Shown here in pieces: positions 7,686-17,053 of a DNA stretch of 64,000 nucleotides; position 1 is the stretch's first letter; the number at the start of each line of letters is the position of its first letter. A program made the translations under genes and the position numbers. Source of the DNA: Sphingobacterium athyrii. Lineage in GTDB: Bacteria > Bacteroidota > Bacteroidia > Sphingobacteriales > Sphingobacteriaceae. The stretch spans positions 124,001 through 188,000 of the forward strand of contig NZ_QCXX01000002.1 of NCBI RefSeq assembly GCF_003071065.1. Reading direction: 5' to 3'. The notes under the pieces were generated by a model. It was not told where the DNA came from and did no database searches. It was given only the letters and a program-made list of their open reading frames with translations.

Positions 7686-9599
7686 ATGAATTATTTCGAT
7701 GAACTTATTTCCCTATTAAATGAAGAACAGCAATATGATAAGATGCAGCATGAAGCAATATTGTTGCAAAGCAGTTTAAATGAAAGAAGGATGCAGGGGA
7801 TGACTTGGTTTCCCATTCAGATTACAGATAGTGAACTGGGGCGGGGAGATTATCTGTCAGTTAGTTTAAAAAAAACAAATCATCTCGATGTTGATCATCG
7901 GTTCCGTTTCGGGATGCCTGTTTCTCTATTTTCAAACCATGACCCAAAGGCGGACAGGATAGATGGTGTTATATCTTCAGTTAATAAGGAAAGTATGCGG
8001 ATTTCATTTCGTATAGAAGAACTGCCAGATTGGAGCAGAAGAGGAAAACTCGGTGTGGACTTATTATTTGACGAGCATTCATACCGTGAAATGACTAATG
8101 CGTTGCGACAGGCAAAGGAAATCGCGACTGATCCACGACAAGGCAAATTGATTAGAAAGCTTATTGGTGCAGAACAATTATATACAGAAGAAAAAGAATT
8201 ATTTTTTGAGCATCCAGACCTCAATGACGGCCAGAATAAGGCGGTTCAGCGGGTCTTGGGCACAGCAGACATAGCACTTTTACATGGCCCTCCCGGCACG
8301 GGGAAAACGACCACATTGATAAAGGCAATAGCCACGTTGTTAAAGAGCAATAATAAGCAGATACTCGTTGTAGCACCGAGCAATACTGCGGTTGATCTAT
8401 TGACGGAGCGTTTGGATGCTGCGGGCATAGTCGTCACACGAATCGGTAATCCCGTTAAAGTATCTGAACACCTACAGGAGTTGACCCTTGACAGTAAAAT
8501 AGATCGACACAGCGCAAATAGGGATATAAAGTCTTTGCAAAGGCAAGTTCGAACCTATACGGATATGGCCCAAAAATATAAACGTAATTTTGGTAAGGCC
8601 GAACGGGAGCAAAGGAAAGCATTGTTTGACGAGGCTTACAGAATTCGTAAAGATGTGGATAGGATTCAGGATTTTATCGTGACGGATATTCTCGATCGCT
8701 CTCAGGTAATAACGGCGACGCTGGTAGGGGCAAATCAAGATGTCATCCGAAGTCGGTCATATGAGACAGTTGTTATTGATGAAGCCGGCCAGGCGCTGGA
8801 ACCTGCTTGTTGGATTCCGATATTAAAGGCCGATAAATTGGTGTTGGCTGGGGATCATTGCCAGCTTTCGCCAACAGTGAAATCAAATAATGGTATGGAC
8901 AATAAGCTTAGTAATACGCTTTTTGAGAAGCTTGTCAATCTTTATCCTCAAGCAGTTTCGTTGCTCGATACCCAATATCGGATGAATGAACAAATCATGA
9001 ATTATCCTTCCTCAGCTCTATATGGAGGTCTGTTGAAGGCTGATCGCTCAGTAGCGCATTGGACAATAGCAAACGATACGGAACCGATCGTATATATTGA
9101 TACAGCTGGGGCAGGTTTTGAGGAAACCGAAAGTGATGGTGCAATCTATAATCTTGGGGAGGCCAGTTTTCTGAAATCTCATTTAAAGACAGCCAGCGCA
9201 ACTTGGGTACGATCTTCTCCAATCGAACAATGGCCTAGTGTTGGGATAATAGCACCTTACCGGAAGCAAGTGTCCATATTAAAGGAAATGTTGGAGCAGG
9301 ATGAGGAATTACGGCCGTATGCTGCCATTATTAAAGTACAAACCATAGATAGTTTCCAGGGGCAGGAGAAAGATATTATTTATATCAGTTTGACGCGAAG
9401 CAATACCGAACAACAGATTGGTTTTTTATCCGATGTGCGCCGGATGAATGTCGCCATGACAAGGGCTAAGAAAAAGTTGGTTGTCATTGGCGATAGTGCA
9501 ACGATAGGGGTTCATTCGTTTTACCAGCACTTTATTGCTTATGCAGAAAGTCTCGGCCAATACCATAGTGTTTGGGAATGGGATATTGCGGAGATGTAA
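7686..9599 (+). CDS. UPF1/IGHMBP2-like superfamily 1 helicase
   Basis: About 637 residues. Helicase motifs in order: GPPGTGKTTT (Walker A, about 200-209), VVAPSNTAVDLL (Ia), VIDEAGQALEPA (Walker B/II, about 362), LAGDHCQLSPTV (III), LDTQYRMNE (IV), VQTIDSFQGQEKDIIYISLTRSN (V) and RRMNVAMTRAKKKL (VI). The insert between Ia and II and the N-terminal beta-barrel (WFPIQITDSELGRGDYLSV) are those of the SF1B Upf1-like group, which unwind RNA or DNA 5'-3'. The frame opens at a GTG (7659), but the ATG at 7686 fits homologues better. TTACTTTG at 7652-7659 resembles a -7 box but would leave a very short leader. The biological substrate is unknown. Confidence 0.88.
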   Translation: MNYFDELISLLNEEQQYDKMQHEAILLQSSLNERRMQGMTWFPIQITDSELGRGDYLSVSLKKTNHLDVDHRFRFGMPVSLFSNHDPKADRIDGVISSVNKESMRISFRIEELPDWSRRGKLGVDLLFDEHSYREMTNALRQAKEIATDPRQGKLIRKLIGAEQLYTEEKELFFEHPDLNDGQNKAVQRVLGTADIALLHGPPGTGKTTTLIKAIATLLKSNNKQILVVAPSNTAVDLLTERLDAAGIVVTRIGNPVKVSEHLQELTLDSKIDRHSANRDIKSLQRQVRTYTDMAQKYKRNFGKAEREQRKALFDEAYRIRKDVDRIQDFIVTDILDRSQVITATLVGANQDVIRSRSYETVVIDEAGQALEPACWIPILKADKLVLAGDHCQLSPTVKSNNGMDNKLSNTLFEKLVNLYPQAVSLLDTQYRMNEQIMNYPSSALYGGLLKADRSVAHWTIANDTEPIVYIDTAGAGFEETESDGAIYNLGEASFLKSHLKTASATWVRSSPIEQWPSVGIIAPYRKQVSILKEMLEQDEELRPYAAIIKVQTIDSFQGQEKDIIYISLTRSNTEQQIGFLSDVRRMNVAMTRAKKKLVVIGDSATIGVHSFYQHFIAYAESLGQYHSVWEWDIAEM

Positions 9600-9606
9600 T
9601 AGAAAA

Positions 9607-9649
9607 GAGGGACTGTGGAAAAATTCTTTTCGCAGTCCCTCTCGATTTT
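9607..9649. terminator. Terminator between convergent helicase and acyl-CoA dehydrogenase genes
   Basis: GAGGGACTGTG (9607-9617) pairs with CGCAGTCCCTC (9631-9641) with one G-U, followed by T-rich sequence on the plus strand. The two flanking genes end on either side. Confidence 0.8.
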
Positions 9650-11172
9650 TATAAAGAGGTGAAATTCATCCAGTCAGCCTTTTCGTCATAATTCATGAGC
9701 GGCTCTGCATTATTGTTATTAGATAGTTGACCTACCAACATATAAAGGTCCATACTAACGTGTTGACGTGTAATTTCAGTCATTTTATCATTAAAACCAG
9801 CGTTATTGATTTGTAAGACATATTGGAAGCAAACAACACGGGCAATTATTTTTCCTAAGGTGACCATCTCGCGCTGTTTAGGTTGAAGTGGGAAGTCGAA
9901 ATTTAAAATGGAGGAGAAAAATGGAGCCGCAAGTTCGGTTGCAGGATTTATTTTCAGGAATGAAAGTAGATTGCTCTCCTTGCTTTTGCGCATCAGTTTA
10001 GCAATTGCCTCCGCAACCTGCGAATAAAGCATCTCGTTTGAACCTTCAAAAATTTGGAAAGGTCTACTATCGACTAAACCGCGTCCGGCAACATGATCCA
10101 GTCTATAGCCATTTGCCCCAGACAACTGTACGCAGATCTGTGCAGATTCGTGCATAAGATCTGTTACCAGTGCCTTGACACTGTTGGCGTCTACACTGTG
10201 GCCAGAAAGATCATTCTGAATTGAACTGATCGAACTACTATATGCACACATCGCCGAACATATCGTAAAAGCTGCTTGTAAACGGGACAATTGAAACTTC
10301 ACAGCATCCAATTCATTTAAAGGAATTCCACTGACACGTCTTTCGGTACAATGTTTCATGGCCTCATCCAACATCCGTTTTATGAAACCCATACCCATGC
10401 CCGGAAATTGAAGCCTGCTTCGATGCAAGGTGTCCAACATGAGTTTTATACCAGTGCTCTCCGGGGTTAAACGGTAATCTACCGGTACTTTGATGTCTAT
10501 TTTATTGATGCCGTAAGGAATGGCATATAGACCAAGACTATTATACTTTTTCAGTACTTCAATTTTCTGCTCTTCGATGGAATTGTCGGTCACAAAGAAA
10601 TCTATATCCCGTACAAGTTCACCATGCTCATTTTTCTTTCGAGCAGTAACCAGCCAAAAGTCTGCAGCACCTGTCAAGCCTTGCCAATGTTTTTCTCCCC
10701 TAATATGATATTTATCTCCCGCTTGTTGGTAGGAGGTACGCATATTGAGGGCATCGCTTCCGTAAGCTTGCTCTGTGATCATCAATCCGCCCATGGCTTT
10801 ATTCTCTAAAAATTGATGGAATACTTTTTCCTGAAGTAAAGTATTGCCATACTTGGCAAAAGGTTCCAAAAATAAAGCGATATTGATACCGAAGATCAGG
10901 GAAAGTGACAGAGACTCATAGGAAGCAGCGGCAAGCACCCCCAGACATTCCTTTACATGTAATCCACGGCCACCGTGATGTTCAGGAATAGCAACGGACA
11001 ATGGTCTCATTGCCATGATTTCGCTTAAAAACTGCGGGGGTAAACCACGTGTTAAACTCAGGTTATTATAGTCATATTCCGTATGGAATAAGCTTGACAA
11101 TCGCTCTTTGAATTTTCCGATATATAAATCGAAATCTTCGATCTGTTTTTTTTGTCCTAAAACGTTAGACAT
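9649..11172 (-). CDS. Acyl-CoA dehydrogenase family protein
   Basis: 507 residues, longer than a typical 380-residue acyl-CoA dehydrogenase because of an extra C-terminal helical tail (about 400-507). FAD/substrate signature MITEQAYGSDA lies at 131-141, the RRVSG helix near 285, and the catalytic-base loop FEGSNEM near 373-379 retains the glutamate. The N-terminal helix bundle contains AIPEHHGGRGL. The expected reaction is FAD-dependent alpha,beta-dehydrogenation of an acyl-CoA, passing electrons to ETF, but no thiolase, CoA ligase or ETF gene is nearby. An AraC-type regulator follows upstream in the same direction, 183 bp away, and may control it. Confidence 0.85.
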   Translation of the reverse strand: MSNVLGQKKQIEDFDLYIGKFKERLSSLFHTEYDYNNLSLTRGLPPQFLSEIMAMRPLSVAIPEHHGGRGLHVKECLGVLAAASYESLSLSLIFGINIALFLEPFAKYGNTLLQEKVFHQFLENKAMGGLMITEQAYGSDALNMRTSYQQAGDKYHIRGEKHWQGLTGAADFWLVTARKKNEHGELVRDIDFFVTDNSIEEQKIEVLKKYNSLGLYAIPYGINKIDIKVPVDYRLTPESTGIKLMLDTLHRSRLQFPGMGMGFIKRMLDEAMKHCTERRVSGIPLNELDAVKFQLSRLQAAFTICSAMCAYSSSISSIQNDLSGHSVDANSVKALVTDLMHESAQICVQLSGANGYRLDHVAGRGLVDSRPFQIFEGSNEMLYSQVAEAIAKLMRKSKESNLLSFLKINPATELAAPFFSSILNFDFPLQPKQREMVTLGKIIARVVCFQYVLQINNAGFNDKMTEITRQHVSMDLYMLVGQLSNNNNAEPLMNYDEKADWMNFTSL

Positions 11173-11355
11173 CGCTAGATATTGATTAAATGATAAAACA
11201 TTTGCAATAGTAGATGTATACGATATATCCCTTATTTAAGATAGCTGTGATTTACTCCTAACATCCCATCGCTATACAAAAATAATTCATATCGCTGTGA
11301 TTGGTCTGTCCACTTTTGTATAAAATATAGGACAAATCGTGCATGTCTAAAAATG

Positions 11356-12222
11356 TTAGGTTGCCTTGTTTCGATAAGAAGTAGGGGAAATTCCTACGAT
11401 TTTTTTGAATAAACGGGAGAAATAGGAGGGGTCAGAAAAATCCAGCTCATAACAGATATCGGCAATGCTTTTATTTGATTCAAACAGAAGAAATTGACTA
11501 TGCATGATAAGTACTTCTAAGATCAGTTCTTTAGAGGATTTTTTGAACACTGAAAATACACAGCGATTCAGGTAATTGGTCGATACTGCGAGCTTATCTG
11601 CATAAAAAGCAATATGCTTTTGTTTTTTGAAGTTTTTGTGCACAAGCTGTTTAAACATCATTGCAATTTCCTGCCTTCGGTTGAGCGCCTGGTTTGAAGA
11701 AGATAGCTTAATAATCTTTAATAAAAGGGATTTTAGCAAACTTTCAAACAATTCTTTATAAGGCGACTCAGAAAGTAATTCGTTGTAAAGTAATTTGAAG
11801 AGTTCGTTAAGATCTGTGCTGTCTTGTGTAGATAGGTTTAGTAGAGGCGAAATATTAAAAATATTCAGGATCTCTTGTTCCCTAAATATGGAAGTCATGG
11901 CGTTGTCATTGATCAGTACACAATGTCCCTTTGCCGATTTGTCAACAGATTTGATCGTCGAAATATTGCCGTAATTGCTAATGAGAATCGCCGGTGCTTT
12001 TACGACATATTCTTTTGCTCCAATCTTGTGTTTAAAATAACCTTCTGTTATATGTACAAGGAGATTGTATCCCAAGAAAATGGGAGGAGTGGGGAATTTG
12101 ATATAAGGGGCAATTTCACTAAGCTGGAATATTTTAACTGGAGACTGCTGGTACCTCAGGTGTTCCAGACTACCTGTCATAAACCGATCTACAAATTCAC
12201 CTGCGTTTACCTGCTTTTCCAT
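11356..12222 (-). CDS. AraC-family transcriptional regulator
   Basis: 288 residues. The C-terminal hundred form two helix-turn-helix units: FYADKLAVSTNYLNR and SIADICYELDFSDPSYFSRLFKKIVGISPTSYR, the latter being the classical AraC signature. The N-terminal region (about 1-180) looks like a cupin-type effector domain with no clear ligand motif. It lies just upstream of the acyl-CoA dehydrogenase gene on the same strand and is divergent from namZ, so either or its own promoter may be targets. Confidence 0.88.
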   Translation of the reverse strand: MEKQVNAGEFVDRFMTGSLEHLRYQQSPVKIFQLSEIAPYIKFPTPPIFLGYNLLVHITEGYFKHKIGAKEYVVKAPAILISNYGNISTIKSVDKSAKGHCVLINDNAMTSIFREQEILNIFNISPLLNLSTQDSTDLNELFKLLYNELLSESPYKELFESLLKSLLLKIIKLSSSNQALNRRQEIAMMFKQLVHKNFKKQKHIAFYADKLAVSTNYLNRCVFSVFKKSSKELILEVLIMHSQFLLFESNKSIADICYELDFSDPSYFSRLFKKIVGISPTSYRNKAT

Positions 12223-12600
12223 TGTTGTCCATTATGTTTTTGCAAAACATCAAATTCTCCTATTTTCTGATTAATATGACGCGTTGCAAACGGATTTTAC
12301 GTAATATCAGTATAATATTTCAAAGGTAATGCGATAAAATAGCTTTGTCAATATAAAATGTATGATGATTTTTAAAAATAGGTGCAATATGCTGCCATTG
12401 CTGCCAATAGCGGCACTCCATGATCGTTTTTATGCAAGGGTAAAAAACTAATCGGATTTTCTAACCATTTAAGACCTGGGCGATAGTTATGATCGATAAA
12501 AAATGATTTTGGAAAACGAAGGTTTATCATTAGCTTTAATCTTTAGCAAAATCTGAATCGTTTGTTTCTCAACGACTTCTTTATTATAAACCGAGCGAGT
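12223..12600. other. Intergenic region between divergent AraC regulator and namZ
   Basis: 378 bp, AT-rich. On the plus strand, TAGCTTTG at 12340-12347 is an exact TAnnTTTG -7 match about 250 nt before namZ. Around 12390-12415 there is a short GCTGCCA direct duplication. No ORF or structured RNA was recognised. Confidence 0.5.
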
Positions 12601-13809
12601 ATGAAAATTGTATCTGTTTTTTTATCATTATTTTTTTCTTTTGTTGCTGTTCGGGCGCAGGACCGGATCAATTACTGCAATGATTACATCCAAACGGGTG
12701 CAGAACGAACTGAGCAATATATACCTTACCTCAATGGAAAGCGTGTAGCTATTTTGGGTAATCCATCTACCGTGATCAAGAAAAAACATCTTGTGGATAG
12801 CCTACTTGCCAGGGGAATTAAAATCGTAAAAATATTTGGACCTGAACATGGATTTCGCGGAAATGCCAGCAACGGAACGAAAGTGGGGGATGAAATCGAT
12901 CCGACAACTAAAATTCCGGTGATCTCACTTTATGGAAATAAAAAGAAGCCTTCGGCGAAAGATCTAAAAGATATTGATGTGTTTATCTTTGATGTGCAAG
13001 ATATGGGGGTGAGGTTTTACACGAATATTAATACACTTCGGGACATCATGGAAGCCTGTGCCGAAAATGAGAAGGAACTCTTGATTTTAGATCGCCCCAA
13101 TCCAAATGCGTATTTAGTTGATGGCCCTATACTGGATATGAAACATAAATCGGGTATTGGTCAGTTTCCGGTTCCGATTGCTCACGGGATGACAATCGCT
13201 GAGTTTGCCCAGATGATTAACGGCGAGGGCTGGATGGCAACGACAAAAAAATGTAAGCTAAAGATCATACCCGTAGCGGGATATAATCATCAAATGTTAT
13301 ACAAGCTTCCGGTTAATCCTTCTCCAAATTTAAATACCGAACAGAGTATTCTACTCTATCCAAGTACCTGTCTTTTTGAAGGAGTAAAGATAAATCATGG
13401 GAGGGGAACAGATTACCCCTTCACGGTTTTTGGAAGTCCGGTTTATAAAGGATTGTATAGTTTTTCGTTTACCCCCGTGAGTAAAAAAGGAATGAGTGAA
13501 ACGCCACTCTTTATGAATGAAAAATGTTATGGTTTGGATTTACGGGAATATGATTTGCAGAAGCTGGTGGATAGTAAGAAAATAAATCTTTCCTGGATGC
13601 AAGAGCTTTATCAGAATTCTCCTGAAAAAGATAAATTCTTTGATCAGTCATTTTCCAAGCAGATTGGCAGTATAGAAAAATTGGTTGGTGTTGATTCCTT
13701 TCGACGACAGATTGCAGATGGGGTTTCGGAAGCGGAAATTCGAAAAAGCTGGGAACCGGGATTAGGACGTTACAAAGAAATGAGAAAGAAATATCTTATT
13801 TATCCCTAA
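12601..13809 (+). CDS. namZ: Exo-beta-N-acetylmuramidase NamZ (DUF1343, GH171)
   Basis: 402 residues starting at the ATG with a normal signal peptide (MKIVSVFLSLFFSFVAVRAQ); an in-frame TTG at 12562 is less likely. DUF1343 words are clear: GKRVAILGNPSTV, KIFGPEHGFRG, PVISLYGNKKKP, FDVQDMGVRFYTNI, LDRPNPN, LVDGPILD, PVPIAHGMTIAEFA and CLFEGVKINHGRGTDYPF. The characterised member NamZ removes terminal MurNAc from peptidoglycan fragments, so this enzyme likely acts in the periplasm in cell-wall recycling or scavenging. It is followed by a broken gene remnant. Confidence 0.88.
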   Translation: MKIVSVFLSLFFSFVAVRAQDRINYCNDYIQTGAERTEQYIPYLNGKRVAILGNPSTVIKKKHLVDSLLARGIKIVKIFGPEHGFRGNASNGTKVGDEIDPTTKIPVISLYGNKKKPSAKDLKDIDVFIFDVQDMGVRFYTNINTLRDIMEACAENEKELLILDRPNPNAYLVDGPILDMKHKSGIGQFPVPIAHGMTIAEFAQMINGEGWMATTKKCKLKIIPVAGYNHQMLYKLPVNPSPNLNTEQSILLYPSTCLFEGVKINHGRGTDYPFTVFGSPVYKGLYSFSFTPVSKKGMSETPLFMNEKCYGLDLREYDLQKLVDSKKINLSWMQELYQNSPEKDKFFDQSFSKQIGSIEKLVGVDSFRRQIADGVSEAEIRKSWEPGLGRYKEMRKKYLIYP

Positions 13810-13924
13810 CCTATTTATCGGTACCGGAAGCTTTTGCGCGGAGTTGTCAATGTCCTTGCAAAAGTGATAAATGCCTATGCCCCAATTTATTGGGGAATTA
13901 CTATTTAACCCTCAAAAATAAATG

Positions 13925-14262
13925 ATGTTTGATCAAAGATATTATTGCTTTTATGTTGTTTTCTTATGGGGGCTTATCGCAAATTTAAGCGTGGTCTCCG
14001 GGCAACAGCTAGCGCGAAGCGCGGACCGTCTTAACTATATCGCTGCCGCTGAAATTCGTTCGCAGCCAGTAAAAGAAATCGCCGTCTATTTGTGGATGAA
14101 AAAGGAAAATTAAAGACCAATCTGCAACAGAAGTATGGAGATAATATCAATAGGTTGTTCGCCGCCTATTTACAAATGGGCAGTATCTTTTCCACGATCT
14201 GGATAGAACACGGGACGCTTTATTTTGGGGCCGCAGACGGCGCTATTTATGCCGTTGAATAA
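13925..14262 (+). pseudogene. Frameshifted remnant of a secreted PQQ-type beta-propeller protein
   Basis: An ATG at 13925 opens a signal-peptide-like segment (FYVVFLWGLIANLSVVSGQQ) and a start of a propeller blade (AEIRSQPVKE), then the frame ends at 14113. Adding one base in the GAAAT run at 14075-14079 restores NRRLFVDEKGKL and a full final blade, GTLYFGAADGAIYAVE, ending at 14262. Only about two blades remain, whereas such proteins normally carry six to eight, so there is both a large internal loss and a frameshift. A sequencing error could explain the frameshift but not the small size. Intact relatives are often fused to metallophosphoesterases; that part is inference. Confidence 0.5.
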
Positions 14263-14291
14263 TCTCTGTATGGTCGTATTTTGGAGTTGAT

Positions 14292-14642
14292 TTATTTTCT
14301 TAGAATTTTTTCCATTGATTTACCCTTTGCCAGTTCATCAATCAGTTTATCTAAATAACGAACTTTTTGAACAAGAGGATCTTCAATATCTTCTATACGA
14401 TAGCCGCAAATAACACCAGTAATCTTTGTTGCATTGGTATTGAAATGGGGCGCTTGGTTGAAAAAATGTTCAAAGTCTGTTTTGTCGGCGATGAGCTGTT
14501 GTAAAGCCGGTATATCATAACCTGTTAACCAAAATATAATTTCATCGACTTCTTCCTTTGTGCGGCCTTTTTTTTCCGCCTTTTGTATATAATGTGGATA
14601 CACACCGGCAAATGACATGCGATATATTCTAGTATTGTCCAT
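14292..14642 (-). CDS. DUF2200 family protein
   Basis: 116 residues matching DUF2200 along its length: the N-terminus [85 protein letters not shown]. The family is small, cytosolic and of unknown function. It lies 62 bp downstream of a membrane-protein gene on the same strand. Confidence 0.85.
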   Translation of the reverse strand: MDNTRIYRMSFAGVYPHYIQKAEKKGRTKEEVDEIIFWLTGYDIPALQQLIADKTDFEHFFNQAPHFNTNATKITGVICGYRIEDIEDPLVQKVRYLDKLIDELAKGKSMEKILRK

Positions 14643-14704
14643 TTTTCTTTTAATGATCGTTGATGTTTTTTGTTAATTTATCGTTTTTTGAGTATGGAAC
14701 TTCT

Positions 14705-15274
14705 TTAAAATATAATTTTCCCTGTTCTTTTATCAAAAGTAATAGTTTTGTTGGGGCTTCCATAAAAAAGTGTTATGCGAAGTGTTGTATCCGTTTCTGA
14801 ATTGAAAATGATATCTTTTGTGTTTCCTATTCTTGTCGCTGTCCCGTCATGATTTAATGCATTGTCGGTACAGCTAAAAACTCTTTTTTCAATAATTCCT
14901 TTTTTTTCAATTACTTCTAACCAGGGTGCGGATAAAACACTATACCCAACGATTTGGGCGCGATAATTTTCGCCTAAATCTTTCGTCATCTCCAAGCCGA
15001 AAGGAGACATAGACAATATCAAGGTATAAAAGGGTAGCATCATTGGCAGGATGCTACAAATTAACCCCAATATTAATCCGGACAACATAATCTTTGCCAG
15101 TATCTTTTTCCAGAAGACGACAATCACGAGTATACTCAGTCCTAGCCATGTCCAAAAAAGTAGGACGTCACTATAATAACCGATTAAACTTATCTTTTCC
15201 AGGTAGTAAGCGAGCATATCTATACTCAGTAATAACGTAATGATAATATATAGTAGTTGTATTTTTCTTTTCAT
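14705..15274 (-). CDS. Hypothetical membrane protein
   Basis: 189 residues. Three hydrophobic helices occupy about 5-25, 35-55 and 60-90, followed by a soluble C-terminal half of about 95 residues with mixed strands (QIVGYSVLSAPWLEVIEKKG, TLRITLFYGSPNKTITFDKRTGKIIF). I do not recognise a family. It is co-directional with the DUF2200 gene and may share a transcript. Confidence 0.6.
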   Translation of the reverse strand: MKRKIQLLYIIITLLLSIDMLAYYLEKISLIGYYSDVLLFWTWLGLSILVIVVFWKKILAKIMLSGLILGLICSILPMMLPFYTLILSMSPFGLEMTKDLGENYRAQIVGYSVLSAPWLEVIEKKGIIEKRVFSCTDNALNHDGTATRIGNTKDIIFNSETDTTLRITLFYGSPNKTITFDKRTGKIIF

Positions 15275-15499
15275 TATAGTGATTTGTTGTTTAAAACACT
15301 TCTTCTTGCGTAGATTTTGTTCATATCGCTCCTATGCTTGATTCTATTGTAACAGTAAATATAGTGAACGTGGGCGTAATATACTTATTTACTGTTAGAT
15401 GTCCGTCAGAAAGAATCTTTGACATTAATCGGTAAAGATGATGTAATAATTTTTAAATTATAGTCCTATCTTTATAGGATACAAAATTGTCGTTAAAAA

Positions 15500-16249
15500 A
15501 TGAGTTTGAGGTACAAACGTAATACCATTCATATAAAAGAAGGGGAACAGCGACGCATTCAGGATTTTCGGGTGCTAATTGGGGGCTGCGGTATTGGTAG
15601 TTATATCGCTGAGTGTTTGTTGCGCATGGGGTTTGAAAATATGACCATCATTGACGGCGATATTGTCGAACTGACAAATCTTAATCGCCAGAACTATGTG
15701 GAGGGTGATATTGGGGTAAATAAGGCTATTGCTTTAAAAGACCGATTGATAGCCATTCATCCAGATGCAAAGATCAAGGCTTATCCCGAATTTCTTGATA
15801 CAAACAATTTGTATAGCCTTGATTTGAACTGTGACGTAGCTATTAATGCCTTGGATTTTTCTTCAGATATTCCTTTTTTATTTGATGAATATATGGCACA
15901 GAAAAATATCGTTGTTGTTCATCCCTACAATTTGGGCTGGGCGGGCTTTTTAACTGTTATTACCCCCGAGAGCCGCAATTTGCGGTCTTTGGATAAAGAG
16001 CACCATGCATTTGAGATAAATGTCGGGAAATATATTGTCGATAGGCTAAAGGAAAAAAATATTGATACGAATTGGCTCGAAGATTTTCTTTTGGAATATG
16101 GCAAAATCGCAATGGAGTCTCCACCGCCACAGTTATCATTGGGTCTATATTTATTAGCCGGGATGGTTTGCCAAGTTGTGTTCAATATTGCTACGGATAA
16201 AGCGATAAGAGTTTTTCCTGAATCGTACTATTTATCTATGCGTGAGTAA
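15500..16249 (+). CDS. E1-like ThiF/MoeB-family adenylyltransferase
   Basis: 249 residues with the E1-like Rossmann fold: GGCGIGSY at 28-35 (nucleotide loop), acidic IDGDIVE (51-57), NLNRQN (60-65, the family arginine), K75 in DIGVNKAIALK, and D119 in INALD (equivalent to the Mg/ATP aspartate). No zinc CxxC pairs and no catalytic cysteine like that of MoeB or ThiF are seen, so sulfur transfer is unlikely. E1-like enzymes activate a carboxylate with ATP. The gene is 100 bp upstream of the LuxI-like gene on the same strand and probably works with it; no ThiS/MoaD-like small protein is nearby. Confidence 0.82.
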   Translation: MSLRYKRNTIHIKEGEQRRIQDFRVLIGGCGIGSYIAECLLRMGFENMTIIDGDIVELTNLNRQNYVEGDIGVNKAIALKDRLIAIHPDAKIKAYPEFLDTNNLYSLDLNCDVAINALDFSSDIPFLFDEYMAQKNIVVVHPYNLGWAGFLTVITPESRNLRSLDKEHHAFEINVGKYIVDRLKEKNIDTNWLEDFLLEYGKIAMESPPPQLSLGLYLLAGMVCQVVFNIATDKAIRVFPESYYLSMRE

Positions 16250-16349
16250 AAGAAGCTAAATAAGTATTACCTTTTGTATTGAATCTACTTCTCTGTGAGG
16301 ATCTAATCAACAAATCTATTTTAATAAAGCATTTCTGAATTTCAACTGC

Positions 16350-17039
16350 ATGAACTGGACGCCCGAAAATTATTATTTTACCAAACTTAATAGTGCAGAA
16401 CTGCCTGAACTTATTCATTTTTATTTGGTTACCGTCCAAGAACATTATAAACTCGAGGAGTATTCCGAAGAGGATTATGATATCGATTACCAATCTTTGA
16501 TCGGGGAGGATTCCGTCTTTTTTGATCGGTCCATTTATTATGTTCTGCGGAATAAGATAAATAATGCGATCCATGCTTCAATTCGGATTACCTATTGGGA
16601 TAAGGAAACTTGTTTGCCTATTCAGAAGTTATTCGATATTAAGACCGAAGACCTGTTGATACCCAACGTTGACAATTTTTGGCATATTGGACGCTTTGTA
16701 ATTTCTGGGAAAATTATTGGAAATCGGATTAATATTCTTAAAAAAATGCTTTTCGATGCTTTTTATGGTCCTTATAGTTTAGGCAGCGGCTTAATAATTG
16801 CAGAATGTGACCGGAAGGTGGTGAACACGTTGCGTAAGCTGGAAATTGAATCTTATCAATTGGGAGATGCTATTATTTACTTTTATTCCGAAACATTGCC
16901 TATATATATTAAATCTCAATGGCTGGAAACCTTTATCAAAAAAAATAAACTTTCACATTCCAGTACCGAAAATGATAAGGACATTCAAAAATTTATAACG
17001 ATGTCAAAAGATATGTTGTTCGATTCCAAAAAAAATTAG
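16350..17039 (+). CDS. LuxI/FeeM-like acyltransferase candidate (GNAT fold)
   Basis: 229 residues without an obvious standard name. The pattern resembles autoinducer synthases and N-acyl amino acid synthases: an acidic EEDYDIDY stretch (40-47) where LuxI has its DxxD pair, a conserved arginine in HASIRIT (76-81), and WHIGRFVIS (111-119), which parallels the W-E-x-S-R-F/L-x-V signature with histidine in place of the glutamate. The spacing of these three blocks also fits. It follows the ThiF-like gene and converges with a LuxR-HTH gene, ending 15 bp from it. Alternative: an ordinary divergent GNAT. Product and substrates are unknown. Confidence 0.5.
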   Translation: MNWTPENYYFTKLNSAELPELIHFYLVTVQEHYKLEEYSEEDYDIDYQSLIGEDSVFFDRSIYYVLRNKINNAIHASIRITYWDKETCLPIQKLFDIKTEDLLIPNVDNFWHIGRFVISGKIIGNRINILKKMLFDAFYGPYSLGSGLIIAECDRKVVNTLRKLEIESYQLGDAIIYFYSETLPIYIKSQWLETFIKKNKLSHSSTENDKDIQKFITMSKDMLFDSKKN

Positions 17040-17053
17040 TACTGAAAGAACTA

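Noticed and set aside
12586..12596. ATAAACCGAGC shared with 60824-60834
   Set aside because: Two copies of an 11-mer before unrelated genes at different distances from the start; chance is plausible.
13880..13895. CCCCAA/TTGGGG hairpin as terminator of namZ
   Set aside because: Only 6 bp of stem and no T tract follows.
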